Positions 18,984 to 28,637 of a DNA stretch of 50,179 nucleotides are shown here, one piece after another. Source of the DNA: an uncultured Acetatifactor sp. (GTDB taxonomy: Bacteria; Bacillota; Clostridia; Lachnospirales; Lachnospiraceae); the NCBI GenBank assembly GCA_934402375.1, contig CAKRUB010000022.1, positions 1 through 50,179 on the forward strand, read 5' to 3'. The notes below the pieces were generated by a model. That model made no database searches and was not told the origin of the DNA. It was given only the letters and a program-made list of their open reading frames with translations. Made by a program: the position numbers and the translations under genes. The stretch's first letter is position 1, and the number at the start of each line of letters is the position of its first letter.

Positions 18984-21938
18984 ATGAAAAGCTCTGTTAA
19001 GAAGGTGATTGTGGCAGCGTGCGTGGTGGCAGTGATAGCGGTGATTGCTATCCTTCTTTCGATGCGCGATGTGGAGGATTTTCATGAGAAGTATGCGGGA
19101 ACGGATCTTTCTATGGAAATTGCAGGCATGGAGAGAGAGGGAACCTATACAGGATATCTGAGTGACCATGCAGGCGCTGCGGACGCGTCTGAGAGTAGGG
19201 ATGTGGATCTGTTTGCCTATACCTCTACTGGCAATGTGGAGATAGAGGAGAACTATGAGGGCGCGGGAAAGGTACTGTTTACCGGAACCGGCTCTGTGGT
19301 TACATGGGAGGTTGATGTGCCGGAGAGCGGCTTCTATAACCTTTATATAGAATATCTTCTTCCGGAGTCGAGAGGAGTTGCCGCGGAACGCGTTGTGTAT
19401 ATCAATGGAGAGGTTCCTTTTGAGGATGCAAGGAATGTCTCGTTCTCCAGAATCTGGACGGATGGCGGAGAAGTGAGAGTAGACAATCAGGGGAATGAAA
19501 TCCGCCCGACGCAGGTGGAGGTCTATGACTGGCAGACTGCTTACTTCAGGGATGATATGGGGTACATTGCGGAACCTTACAAATTTTATTTTGAGAAGGG
19601 GCCAAACAGCATTACGCTTGAAGGCGAAAACGAACCGATGTTCCTGAAGAAATTGACAGTGAGCGCGGTACGGGATATAGATACTTATGACGAGTATCTT
19701 GCAAAACAGCCTCAGGTAAACGCTTCTGAGGGGGCAAGAAACTACAGTCAGGTTATACAGGGCGAGACATCGACACTCAGGTCGGAATCCTCTCTCTATG
19801 CAAAGTATGACAGGTCTTCCCCGACAACACAGCCGAATAGCGTGACGACTACAGTCCTGAACTATGTAGGCGGAGAAGCGTGGAGAAGTCCGGGACAGTG
19901 GATTGAGTGGAATTTTGAAGTGCCGGAGGATGGTTATTACAATATTATGATCAAGGGACGTCAGAATTATGCAAGAGGAAGCGTCTCTAACAGAACGGTA
20001 TACATAGACGGCGAAATATTGTTCGAGGAATTGAAGGAAGTATCTTTCAGCTACAGCAATGACTGGGAAAATGTGGAACTTGCTGATGAGGAAGGGAATC
20101 CGTATAATATTTATCTGACCGAGGGAAGCCACACGCTTCGCATGGAGGCAGCACTGGGCGGCCTTGGATCAATACTTGAGGAGCTGGAGGATTCCACCTA
20201 CCGGCTGAACCAGATCTACAGAAAGATATTGGTGTATACCGGAGCAAATCCGGATAAGTACAGAGACTATAAGATTAATCTGAACTATCCGGAAATCATG
20301 CAGGCGATGGATCTGGAATCCAAGAGACTGTATAAGATCGTGGATGACATGGTGGCATACAGCGGACAGAAGGCTGACCAGATCGCCACTGCCCAGACGG
20401 TTGCCCAGCAGTTGGAGCGTTTCTGTGAAAAGCCCAATAAAATCACGCTGGAGTTCACAACCTTTAAGGACAATATCACGGCGCTGGGAACGGCATCTTT
20501 GAATATGAGCCAGACGAATCTGGATATTGATTATATTGTCGTGAGCGGAACGGATACCAGACCGGCGAAAGATAAAGCGGGGGCTTTTGCAAAGCTCTGG
20601 CATGAAATCAAATCCTTTGTCGCATCCTTCACGGTAGATTACAACTCTGTCGGAGACGTATATGATGACAAGGGAAGTGACGAAGTTGTCAAGGTATGGG
20701 TTCTGACGGGACGTGATCAGGGAACGATACTGAAGGCGATGGTGGATGACACTTTCACACCGGAGAGCGGAGTAAAGGTCAATGTTGAGATTGTAGACCC
20801 TGGAGCACTGCTGAATGCGGTTCTGGCAGGAAGGGGACCCAATGTTGTGTTGTCGGTGGGCGCGGATCAGCCCGTAAACTATGCGCTGAGAGGAGCAGCT
20901 GAAGATATTACGCAGTTTGCGGATTATGAGGATGTGCTCTCCCATTATACGCGCAGCTCCTATGAACAGTATGCTCTGGATGGAAGTATTTACGCACTTC
21001 CTGAGACACAGACCTTTAATGTAATGTTCTACAGAAAGGATGTCCTCGAAGAGCTTGGGCTGGAACCTCCGCAGACATGGCAGGAACTGATTGAAATGCT
21101 CCCGACCATTCAGGGTAATAACCTGTCAGTGGGTATCCCGTCTGCAGCAGGCAGCAGCGGAAGCGCGGCTGCAACCACGGCAGTTGCCTCCAACACGCCG
21201 GACTTATCGCTTTATTTCACGCTGATGTTCCAGAACGGCGGTGATCTGTATAACGAGGCAGGAACGAAGACAACGGTGGATAATGAAGCGGGTATCAAGG
21301 CATTTGATGATTATGTCAGATACTTCAATGACTACGGACTCCCTACGGTTTATGATTTTGTCAGCCGGTTCCGTTCCGGCGAGATGCCAATCGGTATTTC
21401 GGCATATTCGACCTACAATACGCTGATCGTATCCGCACCGGAAATCAGAGGCCTCTGGGACTTCACCCTGATTCCGGGAACAGAGCGTCAGGATGAAAAC
21501 GGTGAAACCTATATAGACCGCTCCGATTTCATCACGGGAAGTGCAACGATGATGATTAAGACGGAAGACGAAGCCCTGAGACAGAATTCGTGGGAATTCA
21601 TGAAGTGGTGGGCTCAGCCGGATACGCAGGTCAGATTCGGACGTGAGATCGAGGCGCTTCTCGGTTCCTCTGCAAGATATGCGACAGCGAATAAGGATGC
21701 CTTTGAACAGCTGTCATGGAGCGCGGACGATATTGCAATCCTGAGTGAACAGTGGAATCAGACGGTGGGCATCAGAGAGGTTCCCGGAGGATATTACACG
21801 GGTCGCCACATTACAAACGCAATCCGGAAGGTAATCAACGACAAGGATGACACCAGAGAGACAATTATCGACTACTCTATTACCATTAACGATGAAATTA
21901 CCAAGAAACGAAACGAATTCGGCTTGCCGGTAGAATAG
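18984..21938 (+). CDS. Membrane-anchored sugar-binding protein with carbohydrate-binding-like N-domains
   Basis: The start is ATG 18984 with GGAGG at 18974-18978; an earlier in-frame TTG overlaps that ribosome site. The product has 984 residues. A membrane helix (about 7-27) is not followed by a lipobox cysteine, so the protein is probably tethered by an uncleaved helix. Two beta-sandwich segments resembling galactose-binding/CBM6-like folds (about 60-225 and 250-410) share the pattern WE.(D/E)VPE.G.YN and VYI(N/D)GE. From about residue 560 to the end lies a family-1 extracellular solute-binding domain (KVWVLTGRDQ, YALPETQTFNVMFYRKDVLEELG). This is more than double the usual binding-protein length. 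The two permeases follow directly. The 231 bp upstream hold only a weak inverted repeat (18844-18850 with 18890-18896) and a lone TATACT, so the gene may be read from the peptidase-GH43 promoter. Confidence 0.85.
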   Translation: MKSSVKKVIVAACVVAVIAVIAILLSMRDVEDFHEKYAGTDLSMEIAGMEREGTYTGYLSDHAGAADASESRDVDLFAYTSTGNVEIEENYEGAGKVLFTGTGSVVTWEVDVPESGFYNLYIEYLLPESRGVAAERVVYINGEVPFEDARNVSFSRIWTDGGEVRVDNQGNEIRPTQVEVYDWQTAYFRDDMGYIAEPYKFYFEKGPNSITLEGENEPMFLKKLTVSAVRDIDTYDEYLAKQPQVNASEGARNYSQVIQGETSTLRSESSLYAKYDRSSPTTQPNSVTTTVLNYVGGEAWRSPGQWIEWNFEVPEDGYYNIMIKGRQNYARGSVSNRTVYIDGEILFEELKEVSFSYSNDWENVELADEEGNPYNIYLTEGSHTLRMEAALGGLGSILEELEDSTYRLNQIYRKILVYTGANPDKYRDYKINLNYPEIMQAMDLESKRLYKIVDDMVAYSGQKADQIATAQTVAQQLERFCEKPNKITLEFTTFKDNITALGTASLNMSQTNLDIDYIVVSGTDTRPAKDKAGAFAKLWHEIKSFVASFTVDYNSVGDVYDDKGSDEVVKVWVLTGRDQGTILKAMVDDTFTPESGVKVNVEIVDPGALLNAVLAGRGPNVVLSVGADQPVNYALRGAAEDITQFADYEDVLSHYTRSSYEQYALDGSIYALPETQTFNVMFYRKDVLEELGLEPPQTWQELIEMLPTIQGNNLSVGIPSAAGSSGSAAATTAVASNTPDLSLYFTLMFQNGGDLYNEAGTKTTVDNEAGIKAFDDYVRYFNDYGLPTVYDFVSRFRSGEMPIGISAYSTYNTLIVSAPEIRGLWDFTLIPGTERQDENGETYIDRSDFITGSATMMIKTEDEALRQNSWEFMKWWAQPDTQVRFGREIEALLGSSARYATANKDAFEQLSWSADDIAILSEQWNQTVGIREVPGGYYTGRHITNAIRKVINDKDDTRETIIDYSITINDEITKKRNEFGLPVE

Positions 21939-21949
21939 GGGAGTGAAAA

Positions 21950-22888
21950 ATGAAAGAATATTTACGCAAATATGTTGCCCTGCGGAAACACAATGCGCAG
22001 GTGGCATGGAAAAAGGCAAAGAGAAGCAAAATGTGCTATGCATTTCTGGCACCCTATGCAATTTTGTTCACGCTCTTTTTTGTGGCACCGGTTGTTGTAT
22101 CCATCTTCTTTAGTTTTACATACTACAACATTCTGGAGACTCCAAGGTTTATTGGTCTGCAGAACTATATAAGCCTTTTGCTGGAGGATGATGTATTCCT
22201 GATCGGTGTGAAAAATACACTGATGATTGCAGTCATCACGGGACCCCTCGGATACATTATGTCTTTCCTCTTCGCGTGGCTGATCAACGAGCTTCCGAGG
22301 TGGGTGCGAAGCGTGGCGGTGGTTGTCTTCTACGCCCCGTCCATTGCTGGCAACTGTTACGTCATTTTCTCCGTATTCTTCAGAGGAGATGCTTACGGCT
22401 ATGTCAATGCATTCCTGATGAATCTTGGTATCATTGATGCGCCGATTCTCTGGTTTATTAACCCGGTTTACATGCTGCCGATCTGTATGCTGGTTATTCT
22501 CTGGATGAGTCTTGGCACCGGCTTCCTCTCCTTTGTGGCAGGTCTGCAGGGAGTTGACCGGTCACAGTTTGAAGCGGGCTACATGGACGGTATCAAGAAC
22601 AGATGGCAGGAGCTCTGGTACATTACCCTGCCAAATATGAAGCCGATGCTGATGTTCGGCGCGGTCATGTCGATCACCCAGGCGTTTGGTGTGTGCGACG
22701 TAACCATGGCGCTGTGCGGATATCCAAGTACGGATTACGCGGCGCGGACGATCGTTACCCACCTTTTTGACTATGGTTATTCCAGATTTGAAATGGGTTA
22801 TGCGTGTGCGATTGCAACGATTCTGTTCCTGATGATGATTCTGTGTAACAAAGCAATTCAAAGTCTGTTGAGAAGAGTAGGAACCTGA
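21950..22888 (+). CDS. Sugar ABC importer permease, MalF type
   Basis: A 312-residue polytopic membrane protein with a basic N-terminus and about six membrane helices. The EAA-loop signature is EAGYMDGIKNRWQELWYITLP, where the importer ATPase docks. It belongs to the binding-protein-dependent transport permease family (MalF/UgpA-like). It starts 11 bases after the binding-protein stop behind GGGAGTG, and the MalG-type partner follows with a 1-base gap. No ATPase is encoded in this importer set; a shared MsmK-type ATPase elsewhere in the genome is the likely energiser. Confidence 0.92.
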   Translation: MKEYLRKYVALRKHNAQVAWKKAKRSKMCYAFLAPYAILFTLFFVAPVVVSIFFSFTYYNILETPRFIGLQNYISLLLEDDVFLIGVKNTLMIAVITGPLGYIMSFLFAWLINELPRWVRSVAVVVFYAPSIAGNCYVIFSVFFRGDAYGYVNAFLMNLGIIDAPILWFINPVYMLPICMLVILWMSLGTGFLSFVAGLQGVDRSQFEAGYMDGIKNRWQELWYITLPNMKPMLMFGAVMSITQAFGVCDVTMALCGYPSTDYAARTIVTHLFDYGYSRFEMGYACAIATILFLMMILCNKAIQSLLRRVGT

Positions 22889-22889
22889 T

Positions 22890-23792
22890 ATGAGCAAGAA
22901 GAAAAAACAAGAAAACATCGAAAAAGCGTACCACAAGAAACTGATCAAGAGGAGAAAACCGAACCGCTCTATTGCAGGAGATATCTGTCTGTACCTGTTT
23001 CTGGCATTGGTGGCGCTGGTTATGGCATTCCCGATTATCTATGCTGTCAGCAGTGCATTAAAGCCGTTGGATGAGCTGTTCATGTTCCCACCCAAGATTC
23101 TGGCGCAGCATCCGACGATGGATAACTTTTCAGATCTGTTTGTGACGATGGGAAAGTCGTGGGTAACCTTTTCCAGATACCTGTTCAATACGACTTTCAT
23201 TACAGCGGTAGGAACCTTCGGACATCTGATTATCTCGTCAATGGGTGCATTTGTGCTTGCAAAGTATGATTTCCCGGGTGGGCAGGTATTCTTTAAAATT
23301 GTCACGGTTGCGATGATGTTTACAGGATATGTTACGGCGATTCCGAACTACCTGATCTTAAACGGACTGGGCTGGATTGATACCTATTGGTCGATCATCA
23401 TTCCTGCTTTTGCTTCTCCTATGGGACTGTTCCTGATGAAGCAGTTCATGGAAGGACTGCCGACCTCGCTGATTGAGGCAGCAAAGATAGACGGTGCAAA
23501 TGAATGGAAGGTATTCAGTGGAATTGTTATGCCGAATGTTAAGCCTGCATGGATGACGCTGATTATCTTTTCGGTTCAGGGTCTCTGGAATAACAAGGCG
23601 GCAACCTATATCTATTCTGAGGAAAAGAAGACACTGGTGTATGCACTGCAGCAGATCCAGAGCGGCGGTATTGCAAGAACCGGTCAGGGTGCAGCTGTTC
23701 TGGTTGTGGTCATGGTCGTTCCCATCGCGATATTCGTGTTCTCAGAGAGCCAGATTTTGGAAACGATGGCAAGCTCCGGCTTGAAGGATTAA
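22890..23792 (+). CDS. Sugar ABC importer permease, MalG type
   Basis: A 300-residue membrane protein with about six helices and the EAA motif EAAKIDGANEWKVFSGIVMP. It is a MalG/AraQ-type carbohydrate importer permease, including the conserved ending ETMASSGLKD. The Lys-rich N-terminus is cytosolic. It pairs with the MalF-type permease immediately upstream (1-base gap) and is followed 18 bases later by the NHL-repeat protein, so all are likely co-transcribed. Confidence 0.92.
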   Translation: MSKKKKQENIEKAYHKKLIKRRKPNRSIAGDICLYLFLALVALVMAFPIIYAVSSALKPLDELFMFPPKILAQHPTMDNFSDLFVTMGKSWVTFSRYLFNTTFITAVGTFGHLIISSMGAFVLAKYDFPGGQVFFKIVTVAMMFTGYVTAIPNYLILNGLGWIDTYWSIIIPAFASPMGLFLMKQFMEGLPTSLIEAAKIDGANEWKVFSGIVMPNVKPAWMTLIIFSVQGLWNNKAATYIYSEEKKTLVYALQQIQSGGIARTGQGAAVLVVVMVVPIAIFVFSESQILETMASSGLKD

Positions 23793-23810
23793 ACAGTGCA
23801 GAGGTGGCAT

Positions 23811-25313
23811 ATGAAAAAGATAATAAGAAGAGTCGGCGCGCTGTCCCTTGCCGCCGCAGTACTGGCGGGTTCCTCGATGGTGACCTGCGCAACAGAAAGA
23901 ACCTATACCTATAATTACGATTACTGGGAAGATGTTCAGGATTCGCCGGATGCCTATACAGTCACGCGGGTTTTTGCTTCCGTGGATCTGGGGCTGGATG
24001 TCAATATGAAGAATCCGCAGGGACTCTTTGTGAAGGACAACACTCTCTACATCTGTGATACCGGCAATAACCGTATATTGCAGCTGGAGAGGACAGGAAG
24101 AGAAAAGTTTGAGCTGGTGCGTATCATTGATGAAATCAGTGGAAACGTGGAGACGAAGACACTTGCCTCGCCGAGCGATATTGCGGTGACTGAGGAGGGC
24201 AACATCTTCATTGCGGATACCAACAACGGACGTGTGCTGAAGGTGGATGAAGATCTGAACTACCTTCTGGAGTTTAACAAGCCGGAGGATTCCACCCTGA
24301 ATTCCGATCTTGTGTTCCAGCCGACAAAGCTCGCGGTTGATACAGCGGGACGTGTATACTGCATCGCCTCCGGTATCAACAAGGGATTGATCAAATATGA
24401 GGCGGACGGCACTTTTTCCGGTTTTGTCGGAGCCTCAAAGGTTACCTTCAACTGGACGGATTACATATGGAAACGACTTGCGACGGCGGAGCAGAGGGCT
24501 CAGATGGAATCCTTTGTTCCCACGGAGTATGATAATATTTATATCGACTATGAGGGCTTTATCTATGCATGTACAGGTCAGGTTGAGGAAGCGGATCTGG
24601 ATTCCGGTGACGCTGACGCGATCCGCAAGCTGAATCTTCTGGGAGATGATATTCTCGTGAGAAACGGCGAATACCCTGTATACGGTGATCTCTACTGGGG
24701 AAGTGGCGGCGGTTACTCCGGTCCGTCCTGGATGATTGACATCACGGCTTTCGAGAATGATGTCTATGTGGCGCTGGATAAGAACCGCGGAAGACTGTTC
24801 GCCTATAACGACCAGGGGCGTCTGGTATTTGCATTCGGCGGTAACGGCAATGAGGACGGCTATTTCCGCAGACCTGCTGCGATTGAACACATGGGTTATG
24901 ATCTCCTTGTTCTGGATTCGCTGGATTGCAGCGTGACACTGTTTACAACAACAGAGTTTGGAACGCTGATCTATCAGGCAATCGATGAATTTGATGCGGG
25001 AAATTATACGCAGTCCGGTGAGACATGGCAGAAGGTCATGGATATCAATGGCAATTATGATCTGGCTTACATCGGTATCGGTCGATCCCTTCTGAGGCAG
25101 GAAAGATATAAAGAGGCCATGGAGTACTTTGAACTGAAGTATGACGATGATAATTATTCCAAAGCCTTTAAGCAGTATCGTAAGGAATGGGTGGAAGACC
25201 ATATCGGCATTATCATTGCTGTGATTCTGGTGCTTTTCCTTGTGCCGATGGGAATTGGCAAGGTCAAGCAGGTAAAGCATGAGATTGATGTCGCAGACAT
25301 TTTTAGAACGTAG
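23811..25313 (+). CDS. Secreted, membrane-anchored NHL-repeat propeller protein
   Basis: Start ATG 23811 with GAGGTGG just upstream; an in-frame GTG at 23796 overlaps that site and is less likely. The product has 500 residues. A Sec signal peptide (about 1-27, ALSLAAAVLAGSS) is followed by NHL/six-bladed propeller repeats (about 60-375: NPQGLFVKDNTLYICDTGNNRI, SPSDIAVTEEGNIFIADTNNGRV, RPAAIEHMGYDLLVLD). Next come a short TPR-like helical segment (about 400-450) and a C-terminal membrane helix (about 470-488) with a short cytosolic tail. The propeller should therefore face outside. It sits between the first permease pair and a Yip1-like gene. A role in binding substrate or organising the importer is inferred from position only. 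Confidence 0.82.
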   Translation: MKKIIRRVGALSLAAAVLAGSSMVTCATERTYTYNYDYWEDVQDSPDAYTVTRVFASVDLGLDVNMKNPQGLFVKDNTLYICDTGNNRILQLERTGREKFELVRIIDEISGNVETKTLASPSDIAVTEEGNIFIADTNNGRVLKVDEDLNYLLEFNKPEDSTLNSDLVFQPTKLAVDTAGRVYCIASGINKGLIKYEADGTFSGFVGASKVTFNWTDYIWKRLATAEQRAQMESFVPTEYDNIYIDYEGFIYACTGQVEEADLDSGDADAIRKLNLLGDDILVRNGEYPVYGDLYWGSGGGYSGPSWMIDITAFENDVYVALDKNRGRLFAYNDQGRLVFAFGGNGNEDGYFRRPAAIEHMGYDLLVLDSLDCSVTLFTTTEFGTLIYQAIDEFDAGNYTQSGETWQKVMDINGNYDLAYIGIGRSLLRQERYKEAMEYFELKYDDDNYSKAFKQYRKEWVEDHIGIIIAVILVLFLVPMGIGKVKQVKHEIDVADIFRT

Positions 25314-25327
25314 AGATGGAGGCAGGT

Positions 25328-25984
25328 ATGATAGCAGCATTGAAAAAGAAAGAGACATATGTACATTATCTTGCGACGCTGAAATTTGCGCTGTACTGCA
25401 TCACGCATCCTCTGGACGGGTTCTGGGATCTGACACATGAGAAGCGCGGTTCTATCGCAGCGGCAAATACAATATTGATTCTGACACTTCTCGTCAGGAT
25501 CATGAAGCTTCAGTTTACGAGCTTTATCTTTCTGAATGTTTACTGGGAGGGAATCAATATCTTTTTGTATATTGCCAGCATTCTCTTCCCGTTGGCATTG
25601 TGGGTAGTTGGCAACTGGGCTCTGACGACGTTGTTTGACGGTAAGGGGCGTCTCGGGCAGGTCTATATGGCAACCTGCTATGCACTGGTGCCTTATCCAC
25701 TGGTTCAGCTTCCGCTGATTATTTTCAGCAACTTTGTGACGGTGGATGAGAGAGAGTTTTATACCGTACTCAGCGGCATATCACTGGTATGGGTGGCTCT
25801 GCTGATTGTGACGGCAATGTCGCAGATCCATGAATACAAGATGGGAAAAAACATCCTGTTTACGATTGCGACCTTGTTTGCCATGCTGGTCATGATATTT
25901 ATCCTGCTCTTATTCTTCAGCATGATATCACAGGGAATATCCTATTTTATTTCGCTGGGCAGGGAGATTTTATTCCGAATATAG
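25328..25984 (+). CDS. Yip1-family-like integral membrane protein
   Basis: ATG 25328 has GGAGG at 25318-25322; an in-frame ATG at 25316 overlaps that site and is less likely. The 218-residue product has about five membrane helices and the pattern of bacterial YIP1-domain proteins (ITHPLDGFWDLTHEKRGS near the N-terminus, ALTTLFDGKG, then MATCYALVPYPL). No catalytic motif is visible. It is embedded between the NHL protein and the DUF5696-type gene. Function unknown; a membrane scaffold for the neighbouring importer or surface proteins is only a guess. Confidence 0.78.
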   Translation: MIAALKKKETYVHYLATLKFALYCITHPLDGFWDLTHEKRGSIAAANTILILTLLVRIMKLQFTSFIFLNVYWEGINIFLYIASILFPLALWVVGNWALTTLFDGKGRLGQVYMATCYALVPYPLVQLPLIIFSNFVTVDEREFYTVLSGISLVWVALLIVTAMSQIHEYKMGKNILFTIATLFAMLVMIFILLLFFSMISQGISYFISLGREILFRI

Positions 25985-26033
25985 CAATGTCTGTCAGCAA
26001 TCAACATAGACAACAGAGCAGGAAGGAAAAGCT

Positions 26034-28625
26034 ATGAAAAAGGACAAAACAGCCGGAAAAGGAAAAGTGAAAGCGGCAGTTATCAGACAGCTGAAAAGCA
26101 TGATTGTTCCGATTATTATCTGTCTGGTGATTTTAGCAGGTATTATCGTTGTCATGACCTATCAGAATCAGGAGGAGCCTGTAGAGATCATCCGGCTCAA
26201 CGGTTACGAGGGTGAAGAAAACGCAATTGTCATGGAGAGCGATGCCATTAAATTTGAGATGGATCCCCTGACAACGCAGTTTACGGTTACTGCGAAGAAG
26301 ACTGGCAAGGTCTGGAAGTCAAATCCGGATGATGGCGCAAATGATCCACTGGCGCAGGCTTCTGAACGGGGACGTCTGCAGTCAACGCTGTCTATTGTGT
26401 GGAGTACGGTCAACGGTGTTGATGCGGAGTATAATAATTACGATTACGGCATTAAGAATGGTCTGTATGACATAGAGACAGGCGAGAATTACGTTAAGGT
26501 GAAATATTCTATCGGTGATGTGGAGAGAGAGTATTATATCCCGCCGATTACGACAGAGGAAAAGCTGGAATACTGGTTCAGCCAGATGGATGCCAATGAT
26601 GCCACGCTTATAAAGGAATATTACAAGAAGTATGATATCAATAAGCTCGGCAAGAAGGATAATAAAGAGGAATTACTTGCGAAGTATCCAATTCTTGCGG
26701 ATGAGGTGATTTATGTACTCCGTGATAAGACAAATGGCAGCCTGAAGCAGAAGTTTGAAGGCTTTTTTGAGGCAGCGGGCTATACGACGGAGGATTACGA
26801 GGAAGATAAGAGCCTCGACAGTTCAGAAAAGACTACGGACAAACCGGTATTTAATGTCAGCATCGTCTATCGTCTGGATGGAGATGATCTTCTGGTTGAA
26901 GTCCCGATGTCCGAGCTGGAATATCAGGAGGATAAGCCGATCTACAGCCTGACTGTTCTTCCCTACTTTGGAGCGGGGACAATGGATGACGAAGGTTATC
27001 TGATGATTCCGGAGGGCGGCGGTGCGTTGATTAACTTCAACAACGGTAAGACCACACAGAACAGCTATTATGCAAATGTTTACGGCTGGGATATGTGCCT
27101 CAACAGGACATCGGTAGTACACGAAACAAGAACCTATTTTAATACCTTCGGTATTTCCGAGAAGGATAATTCGTTCCTTTGTATTCTGGAGGAGGGCGTT
27201 CCGTATGCATCGATACAGGCAGATGTCAGTGGAAGATATAACAGCTACAACTATGTAAATGTAGTTTACAGCATTGCCCAGAGAGAACAGTATGACGTGT
27301 CCTCTCTTATAAACGGAACGATGTTCATGTATCTGCAGCAGCTGCCGGATGAGACATTGACACAGAGATACCGCTTTATCGACTCTGGAAGCTATGTTGA
27401 TATGGCAAATGTCTACAGAGGCTATATGCAGGACAAATACGGTGCGGACATGGCGATGCGCGACGATACGGAGACACCGGTAGCTCTGGAGATTGTCGGA
27501 GCGGTAGACAAGGTGAGGCAGGTGCTCGGTGTGCCGGTATCGAGACCCTTAAAGCTGACGAGCTATGAGGAGGCGGAGGCAATCACCACAGAGCTGTATA
27601 ACGATGGACTGAGGAATATGAGTGTAAAGCTCACAGGCTGGATGAACGGTGGTGTACAGCAGAAGATGCTGAGCAGAACCAGAACCATATCCTGTCTGGG
27701 AAGCAGGTCAGATCTTAAGAATATGGTGAAGAATGCCGGGGCACTTGGGGTCGGAGTGTATCTGGACGGTATCACGCATTATGCACAGAACAGTAATTTA
27801 TTGAATGGCTTTTGGGTTTTCACAGATGCGGCAAGATTTATCAGCAAGGAAAAGGCAGAGCTGTATGACTACAGCACAATTACTTATGCACAGCGTGACA
27901 GTCAGGATCCTTATTATCTGCTTCATGCAGACAAGATCATGGAGATGACAGACAATCTGGTAAAGGGTGCGGAAAAGTTTGGCGCGAACATTTCGCTGAA
28001 TGACACCGGCTATATCCTTTCTTCCGATTTCTACCGCAAGAATACTGTTTCCAGACAGCAGGCGATGGAGATGCAGGCACAGAAGCTTAAGGAGATCAAG
28101 GACAGCGGCATGGGAATCATGACCCGTATGGGAAATGATTATGCGATTGTGTATGCAGATATTGTCACCGGAGTGGACTTAAACGGCAGTGAATATTCCA
28201 TCATTGATACCTTTGTTCCTTTCTATCAGCTGGCGCTTCACGGCTATGTCGATTATACGGGAGAAGCACTAAACCTTACCGGTGAGACACAGGAGGAGCT
28301 GCTCCGTTCTGCTGAATATGGAGCCGGACTGTACTTTACGGTAATGAACGAAAGTCCCTTTGCCTTACAGAAAACTCTGTATACACAGTACTTCGGCGCG
28401 GAGTACAGCGCATGGCATGACAGAATCGTTAGCATTTACAGCAGATATAATGAAGAGCTTGGTCATACGTTCAACCAGCACATGACGGATCACATCAGTT
28501 TTTCTGAGGAATTGAAGTGTACGGTGTATGAGGATGGTACAAGGGTCTATGTAAATTATAGCTATAACGATGCGGAAGTGGACGGACACCGGGTTCCCGC
28601 CAGAGACTATCTGGTAGTGAAATAA
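26034..28625 (+). CDS. DUF5696-type membrane-anchored protein, possibly a glycosidase-like barrel
   Basis: An 863-residue protein with a Lys-rich N-terminus, one membrane helix (about 23-43) and a large outside domain. The first half is beta-rich (IKFEMDPLTTQFTVTAKKTGKVW). The second half resembles a TIM-barrel glycosidase: LGVGVYLDGITHYAQ, LHADKIMEMTDNLVKGA, ISLNDTGYILSSDFYRKN, then a small beta domain ending YEDGTRVYVNYSYND. The overall pattern matches what I know as DUF5696. Catalytic residues cannot be assigned from sequence alone. It lies in the middle of the two-importer cluster, where an extracellular glycan-cutting or glycan-holding enzyme would make sense (inference). Confidence 0.75.
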   Translation: MKKDKTAGKGKVKAAVIRQLKSMIVPIIICLVILAGIIVVMTYQNQEEPVEIIRLNGYEGEENAIVMESDAIKFEMDPLTTQFTVTAKKTGKVWKSNPDDGANDPLAQASERGRLQSTLSIVWSTVNGVDAEYNNYDYGIKNGLYDIETGENYVKVKYSIGDVEREYYIPPITTEEKLEYWFSQMDANDATLIKEYYKKYDINKLGKKDNKEELLAKYPILADEVIYVLRDKTNGSLKQKFEGFFEAAGYTTEDYEEDKSLDSSEKTTDKPVFNVSIVYRLDGDDLLVEVPMSELEYQEDKPIYSLTVLPYFGAGTMDDEGYLMIPEGGGALINFNNGKTTQNSYYANVYGWDMCLNRTSVVHETRTYFNTFGISEKDNSFLCILEEGVPYASIQADVSGRYNSYNYVNVVYSIAQREQYDVSSLINGTMFMYLQQLPDETLTQRYRFIDSGSYVDMANVYRGYMQDKYGADMAMRDDTETPVALEIVGAVDKVRQVLGVPVSRPLKLTSYEEAEAITTELYNDGLRNMSVKLTGWMNGGVQQKMLSRTRTISCLGSRSDLKNMVKNAGALGVGVYLDGITHYAQNSNLLNGFWVFTDAARFISKEKAELYDYSTITYAQRDSQDPYYLLHADKIMEMTDNLVKGAEKFGANISLNDTGYILSSDFYRKNTVSRQQAMEMQAQKLKEIKDSGMGIMTRMGNDYAIVYADIVTGVDLNGSEYSIIDTFVPFYQLALHGYVDYTGEALNLTGETQEELLRSAEYGAGLYFTVMNESPFALQKTLYTQYFGAEYSAWHDRIVSIYSRYNEELGHTFNQHMTDHISFSEELKCTVYEDGTRVYVNYSYNDAEVDGHRVPARDYLVVK

Positions 28626-28637
28626 GTAGAAAGGGTA

